A stretch of DNA of 64,000 nucleotides, taken from contig OY365822.1 of the NCBI GenBank assembly GCA_959347315.1, positions 6,806,641 to 6,870,640 on the forward strand, written 5' to 3'. A program made the translations under genes and the position numbers. Below the pieces are notes generated by a model. The model was not told the DNA's origin and did no database searches. It saw only the letters and a list, made by a program, of their open reading frames with translations. Shown in pieces: positions 59,597-64,000 of the stretch (the stretch's first letter is position 1; every line of letters starts with the position of its first letter). This DNA is from Bimastos eiseni. Lineage: Eukaryota; Annelida; Clitellata; Crassiclitellata; Lumbricidae.

Positions 59597-59988
59597 AGTT
59601 AGACTAATAGCCGTTCTGAGTGTCACTTGTAATGTTGTGCAGACTTTGTTAGTAGTGTCAGTTATTATGGTATGGCTTCTAATTGCAGAGCCTAGTTAGG
59701 GTAAGAGCGGGGATTTGTCCGGGGGGGGGGGTTAATGTCCTGCCTAAAACGGGGGGTTTTGTCAGAGGGGGTTTGTTCTACACCCGTACAGTAATTCGTC
59801 CTCACACTTTATGTAGCCTACTGTCGCGTCGAGCCAGATAAAACTGAACTCGATAATGAGCTTGAAACAATAATCGACAGTAATGAGTTGGGAAGATGGC
59901 GTAAGAGGTTTTTCAGTTTGCGGAGACTTAAGTGCTGGGAAAATACATCAGCCTGGGCTAGCATGAATTTAAAACTTCGTGTATTTTT

Positions 59989-61743
59989 CAATGATGGGCA
60001 CTTTTAACTACTGTACATATTAACTAGTAGTAATAACTACTATAGAAGTAGTTGCCTAGTAGTTATAACTAGTTTTTAAGTAGTTAAATAAATAGTTATA
60101 ATTACTTTTATCAAGTAGGCTAGTTTTAAGTTAACTACAATATTTCACATTAACTACATTTTTTCCTATTTACTAATCCGTCTTACAGGAATTTCTGTTA
60201 CTTCACAACAAACATGGACATTGTCCATTATAGTCTCATGAGTAAATTCACTATGTAATTGTTTCATTACAATTTGCGCATACTATTGTGAGGAAGTGGA
60301 TTCCTCTCAGAACTGTAAGAATGCTGTGGGCGTTACTAAAACTATCTCTACTGTTATATTAGAAGATTAGTAAGTTCGATCATGTTAGGGGAACCTAGCT
60401 ACACATGAAGAGGCAGTTCGGATACAAACTATCTTTATTAAATACAGAGTAGATATAATAATAATATATAAAATTATTATGACTAATACATAACTGTTAC
60501 ATATACTTACTAAGACGAGTATGGGTGAGATGATAATGTCCAAGCCCTATGATGATGCGAGTTGACGAGCCTGACAAAGATAACTAGAGTTCTCCGGAAG
60601 TCAGACTCCCACGTTCCTAATAGTGCTGCAGCTTATAAGTGACTTTCCTCAGCCAAAGAGGAAACTGGCCTATCCTAGAACAGACTACTTTGATTGGTCA
60701 GCTACTGACCACTCAAGGTGTCTCTAGAAATGTGGGCTGACTGTAAATGCTAGTTACACTAGAGCCTACGTGAGGTGATTGATAGAACCTATACTGTCTG
60801 TATTAGCGAATGTTCAGCTAAACTGAATGTATAATAATGATCTATATATATTGTTCAAACCTATCTACTGTAATGTAACGTTCAGAATAATCACGGTTAC
60901 AGAACTACAGAGAAAGCCTAAGGCAGTATGCCTGTTTAATGGCATACCTGGAGATTGTTGCACGATAAGGTCTAGACTCTAGAGTAAAGTGGTCGGTTGT
61001 AGAGGGTTTGGGGTTTATGAGCCAGGGTTAAAGAATTAGGAAAGAAGCCAGTATGCTGCTGGATGACCACCAGTCATTGTGGACAGATGGGTTGCAAGTG
61101 GGTCTGAGAGAGAGGTGACTGTGGAGTCAAGAATGACAGGGGTGAGAGAGAGACAGAGAGACAGACAGACAGAGACTGAGACAACGGTAAGAGACTGGGC
61201 ACTGGCTGGATAGACCAGGTCGAGGAATTCACGAAGCAGTCGATGCAGACAGCAAAAGGTAAGATATACAGTGATATTTTACAGAGCATAGGTAACCATT
61301 TGCCAGGCGTGATTGTTTGGTGCACCTCCGGATCATTCTAGACTTTGAAGTCTAGACATTTTTGTAGTTGTAAGAAGTTGGCATATGTTACTGCTAAAAC
61401 TGTTCTCTAATAAGGGCGTTTTGTAGCATGTGCTAATAGTTCTAGTCCTTGCTAGTTTACAATTAGATATGTCATTGTGTTTCTGATCACTTTTATTACT
61501 TATGTTGAACATCAACAATTAATACTGACAATAAATTTGCATACTGCTTGGTGACTGTCAATGCACCATGACATAACATTAGCAAAGTAGTTTTAAAAGT
61601 AGTTAAATACTTATGTAGTAGTTACCAAACTAGTTACAACTGCTTGCCATCTAAAGTAGTTAAATAGCAGTTATAACTACATATTTTGAAAGTAGCTGCG
61701 AAGTAGTTGTAACTACTAGTCAAGTAGTTGGTGCCCATCACTG
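59989..61743. mobile_element. 1.76-kb hAT-type element with AGTAGTT subterminal repeats
   Basis: The termini CAATGATGGGCAC and GTGCCCATCACTG are inverted. GTATTTTT flanks both sides (59981-59988 and 61744-61751), perfect over 8 bp. The outer 150 bp on each side are packed with AGTAGTT/AACTACT and GTTATAAC motifs, as in hAT elements whose transposase binds subterminal repeats. No transposase frame is present. The interior (60280-61540) is unrelated filler. Confidence 0.93.
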
Positions 61744-61751
61744 GTATTTTT

Positions 61752-62530
61752 GAAGCAAAACAATCTAGTGCTGCAACTGCCACTTATAATAGTGAGTAGC
61801 ATGAAACATGAAATTGATGAGATCTGTTGTTGCTAAACCTAATGCATGTCATTGATTAAAAAAAATTATGTGACAACTTTTTGTGAAATATTTACAAAAC
61901 TAAGTAAAACTGAAACTTTTGGAAACTGAAACTACGATTTCTTAAGTTGTAGTGTCAGTATCCAAAACGTTTCGTAAGACTAAAACCAATACACAACTGG
62001 AAAGTTTAAGCAAAATTAAAACTATAACAGAAACTGAAAAGCAAACTGAAACCTAATTAACACTTGCCTACGGTGCATGGGCAACCCCACGCAGTGTTTA
62101 ACCTATGAATTGATTCTAGGCCTACATTTACAATTCATCCTGGCCTAAGCCAAAACTAACACGTCACTTGAGTCATACAATTGCCCGTTGGCCCATGGAG
62201 CTGGCCAAAAGAATTAAAACAGATGACCGCTACCTTCATGTATTGTCTCATAATACACTGAAAAAAGAACCTCAACGAAAATTTCAAAATGTCCCGCGGC
62301 TTAGAGTTTTGGTGTTTCCATTATAAATGCAGTCCTAACCAGTTACTTATGTAGCTCATATACTGATCTGATGACTACGACATCAGTCGACGACGCACCA
62401 ATACCAAACTGCAATCAAGTAGATTTCAAAGTAGGTCCGCTAAGTTTTCGCAAAGTGAGAAAGCTCGATCACCAGGAACAACTCTATGGTGCTAGACGTT
62501 ACGGGAGCAAGAGGCCGTACAAAAATGACG
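61752..62530. other. No gene seen
   Basis: AT-rich unique DNA. Confidence 0.4.
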
Positions 62531-62539
62531 CAACGTGCC

Positions 62540-62745
62540 TACGGGAGGGGTCACACATTTGTGACATTGTGTGACGAGGGTCAATCAATTAACAAGTTTC
62601 AAATAGAGCACAGCAATTGTCACCCAATTAAATAACACAAATTTTGTTTATTGCAATTCTAATCTCAAGATTGTCTGCTTCACACTCAATGTCAATTTTG
62701 TGTCAATAATTGCGTGACGTCATTAATCGACGCCCCAAAGACATT
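62540..62745. repeat. Module shared with the 30-31 kb element
   Basis: GGGGTCACACATTTGTGACA, then TTGTGTGACGAGGG resembles 30127-30165. TTGCGTGACGTCATTAATCG, then ACGCCCC resembles 30832-30858. The order is the same. Confidence 0.5.
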
Positions 62746-62949
62746 CACATAACCAGTTTAAATGATGTTGAGAGTGGATTAAGTTATGATCGTACTGTGC
62801 ATTAGGGCTTATCGTAGACAGACAATAAATTGTCTGCTTCAAATTGTTAATGATGATGGGGACTGCTCTTAAGTATCGTGATTGGACAGACTAAGTAATT
62901 TAGTTTATCGTTTGGAACGAGAGAAGAACGTCAACAACAACATTGTAGG

Positions 62950-63043
62950 ATGAAAATAAGGTTTCTCCATCTTTTGGTTCTTGTGAGGTCCAATAATGAA
63001 TTTACAATCAAAACCAATGAAACCGCGTTTGGCCCTGATGACG
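62950..63043 (+). CDS. Probable first exon with signal peptide
   Basis: ATG opens 31 codons: MKIRFLHLLVLVRSNNEF, then TIKTNETAFGPDD plus one base, ending at a near-consensus donor ACG|GTGAGTAA. A basic start followed by a leucine/valine core fits a signal peptide, so the product would be secreted or a membrane protein. NET is a possible N-glycosylation sequon. The family is unknown, because the exon is too short. The next exon is not found: the candidate at 63334 gives a stop in this phase. Confidence 0.45.
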
Positions 63044-63333
63044 GTGAGTAACGTATGCAAACTGAAAATTTGTGAGCAACCATGTTGGCGCTAGAAAATT
63101 CTTCAGACTTATTATTGCCACAATCTTAAAATGTCGAAGATGCAAATGACGTCATAATAGAATGACGGTCGCTCAATTAATAAAAAGACCTCAATATTGA
63201 AAATCATTGTAATGACCATGGCAACAGATCCTTAACAGTAATAAATCTGTCATCCAATGGGATTTTGAAATGTTTGATATATGTAATAAAGCCCGATATC
63301 GTCTTCATTGTGAGACGTTCGTTCCACTGCAGA

Positions 63334-63406
63334 TGGCAGCAGTTGACTTTCAAGACTTGCTTCGCATTCTCAGAGAGGCACCATCTTGTGCCGCGACGAC
63401 TGGGTA
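63334..63406 (+). CDS. Possible exon, unknown
   Basis: Acceptor TTCCACTGCAG, then ATG-starting MAAVDFQDLLRILREAPSCA and ATTG, with donor GG|GTAATA. It is open in phase 0 only, which does not continue the exon at 62950. It could be an alternative first exon or chance. Confidence 0.2.
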
Positions 63407-63409
63407 ATA

Positions 63410-64000
63410 TGTGTTACTCCGCAATTTGTCTGCCAACCCACCTTGTCAGAGAGTTGTGGGTGCATTTCGAAGCGAGTGGTCATATTCAAATAGAAAAATT
63501 GTCGCAATAAACAGGTCCGGTTTTCCAACAATTGCATGAGCGGATATGAGCAAGCATGTTCTTCAAGGTTTATTAGTCTAAAACCTTCAAGCTTTCCAGT
63601 AAACCCGATGACCTGGGTTTTTAAAATAATGTGGGTGGTAGAGCGCAGAGGCTGCCGATCTCAGCTAGGACATAGTAGCGATTGTTGGTCAAGTGCGAGA
63701 TCTCAAATAATTGTCATGAAGCTTATAGTGACACCACGTATCCTGCATACTATCGATCTGAATTCTATCTACCAAACTTTAAAAATCTGTCTCACATAAA
63801 AAGGATAAAGGGTGATTTCGAGCGCCATACGTATTGTAGGCCTATATACTAGACTATAAGTCGATTCAGGTATAGGCCTAGTTCTGACTAAAATATCGTT
63901 TAAAATCAACGGCACAAATATAAGTAGATCCCACAAAATCAAGATGAATGATGTTAAAAAGTAGGCCTATTGGTGAATAAAACCAACTTTTGAAAACGCA
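63410..64000. other. No gene seen
   Basis: Unique-looking DNA to the window edge. Confidence 0.4.

Overview
This is a window of animal nuclear DNA, most likely from a marine invertebrate. The evidence is spliced host genes with large introns, very abundant simple repeats, tRNA-headed SINEs, L2/CR1-type LINE tails, many hAT-type DNA transposons and a Ty3/Gypsy LTR element. The species cannot be fixed from the sequence. Lophotrochozoan (for example molluscan) is a guess from repeat style, not a demonstration.

Layout. 1-28.4 kb is repeat-rich with no convincing complete gene. It probably lies mostly in intron 1 of an INPP5A-like gene, whose first coding exon sits at 28474-28536 on the minus strand with a CRE palindrome upstream. 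29.4-31.5 kb holds a 300-bp TACA array and a 1.46-kb hAT element. 32.0-44.5 kb is the main gene: a plus-strand gene of about 14 coding exons, none long enough to stand out as an ORF, encoding a PIN-domain protein that best fits the nuclear endoribonuclease SWT1. Exons 2-14 join in consistent codon phase, and a poly(A) signal follows the stop. 45.2-47.0 kb is a 1.6-kb ATACATATGCATAC-type array with a perfect hairpin beside it. 47.8-50.0 kb carries two minus-strand terminal exons: one unrecognised, one the C-terminus of a pyrimidine-nucleotide carrier (SLC25A33/36 type). 50.2-58.5 kb holds an unexplained coiled-coil ORF and a degraded Gypsy element with paired 267-bp LTRs. 58.5-64 kb holds a LINE scrap, two hAT elements (116 bp and 1755 bp) and one signal-peptide-like first exon at 62950.

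The strongest results are the reconstructed SWT1-like gene, the INPP5A and SLC25A exons, seven hAT-type elements each with an 8-bp target duplication (three perfect, four with one mismatch), and the inactivation pattern of the Gypsy element (three in-frame TGA codons, several frameshifts, and lysine in place of the integrase catalytic glutamate). I found no operon, CRISPR, toxin system or other clearly new biological system. The most unusual items are the (Ala-Glu)14 tract at the start of the PIN gene, the frame conflict in its exon 5, and the hairpin-associated AT array.
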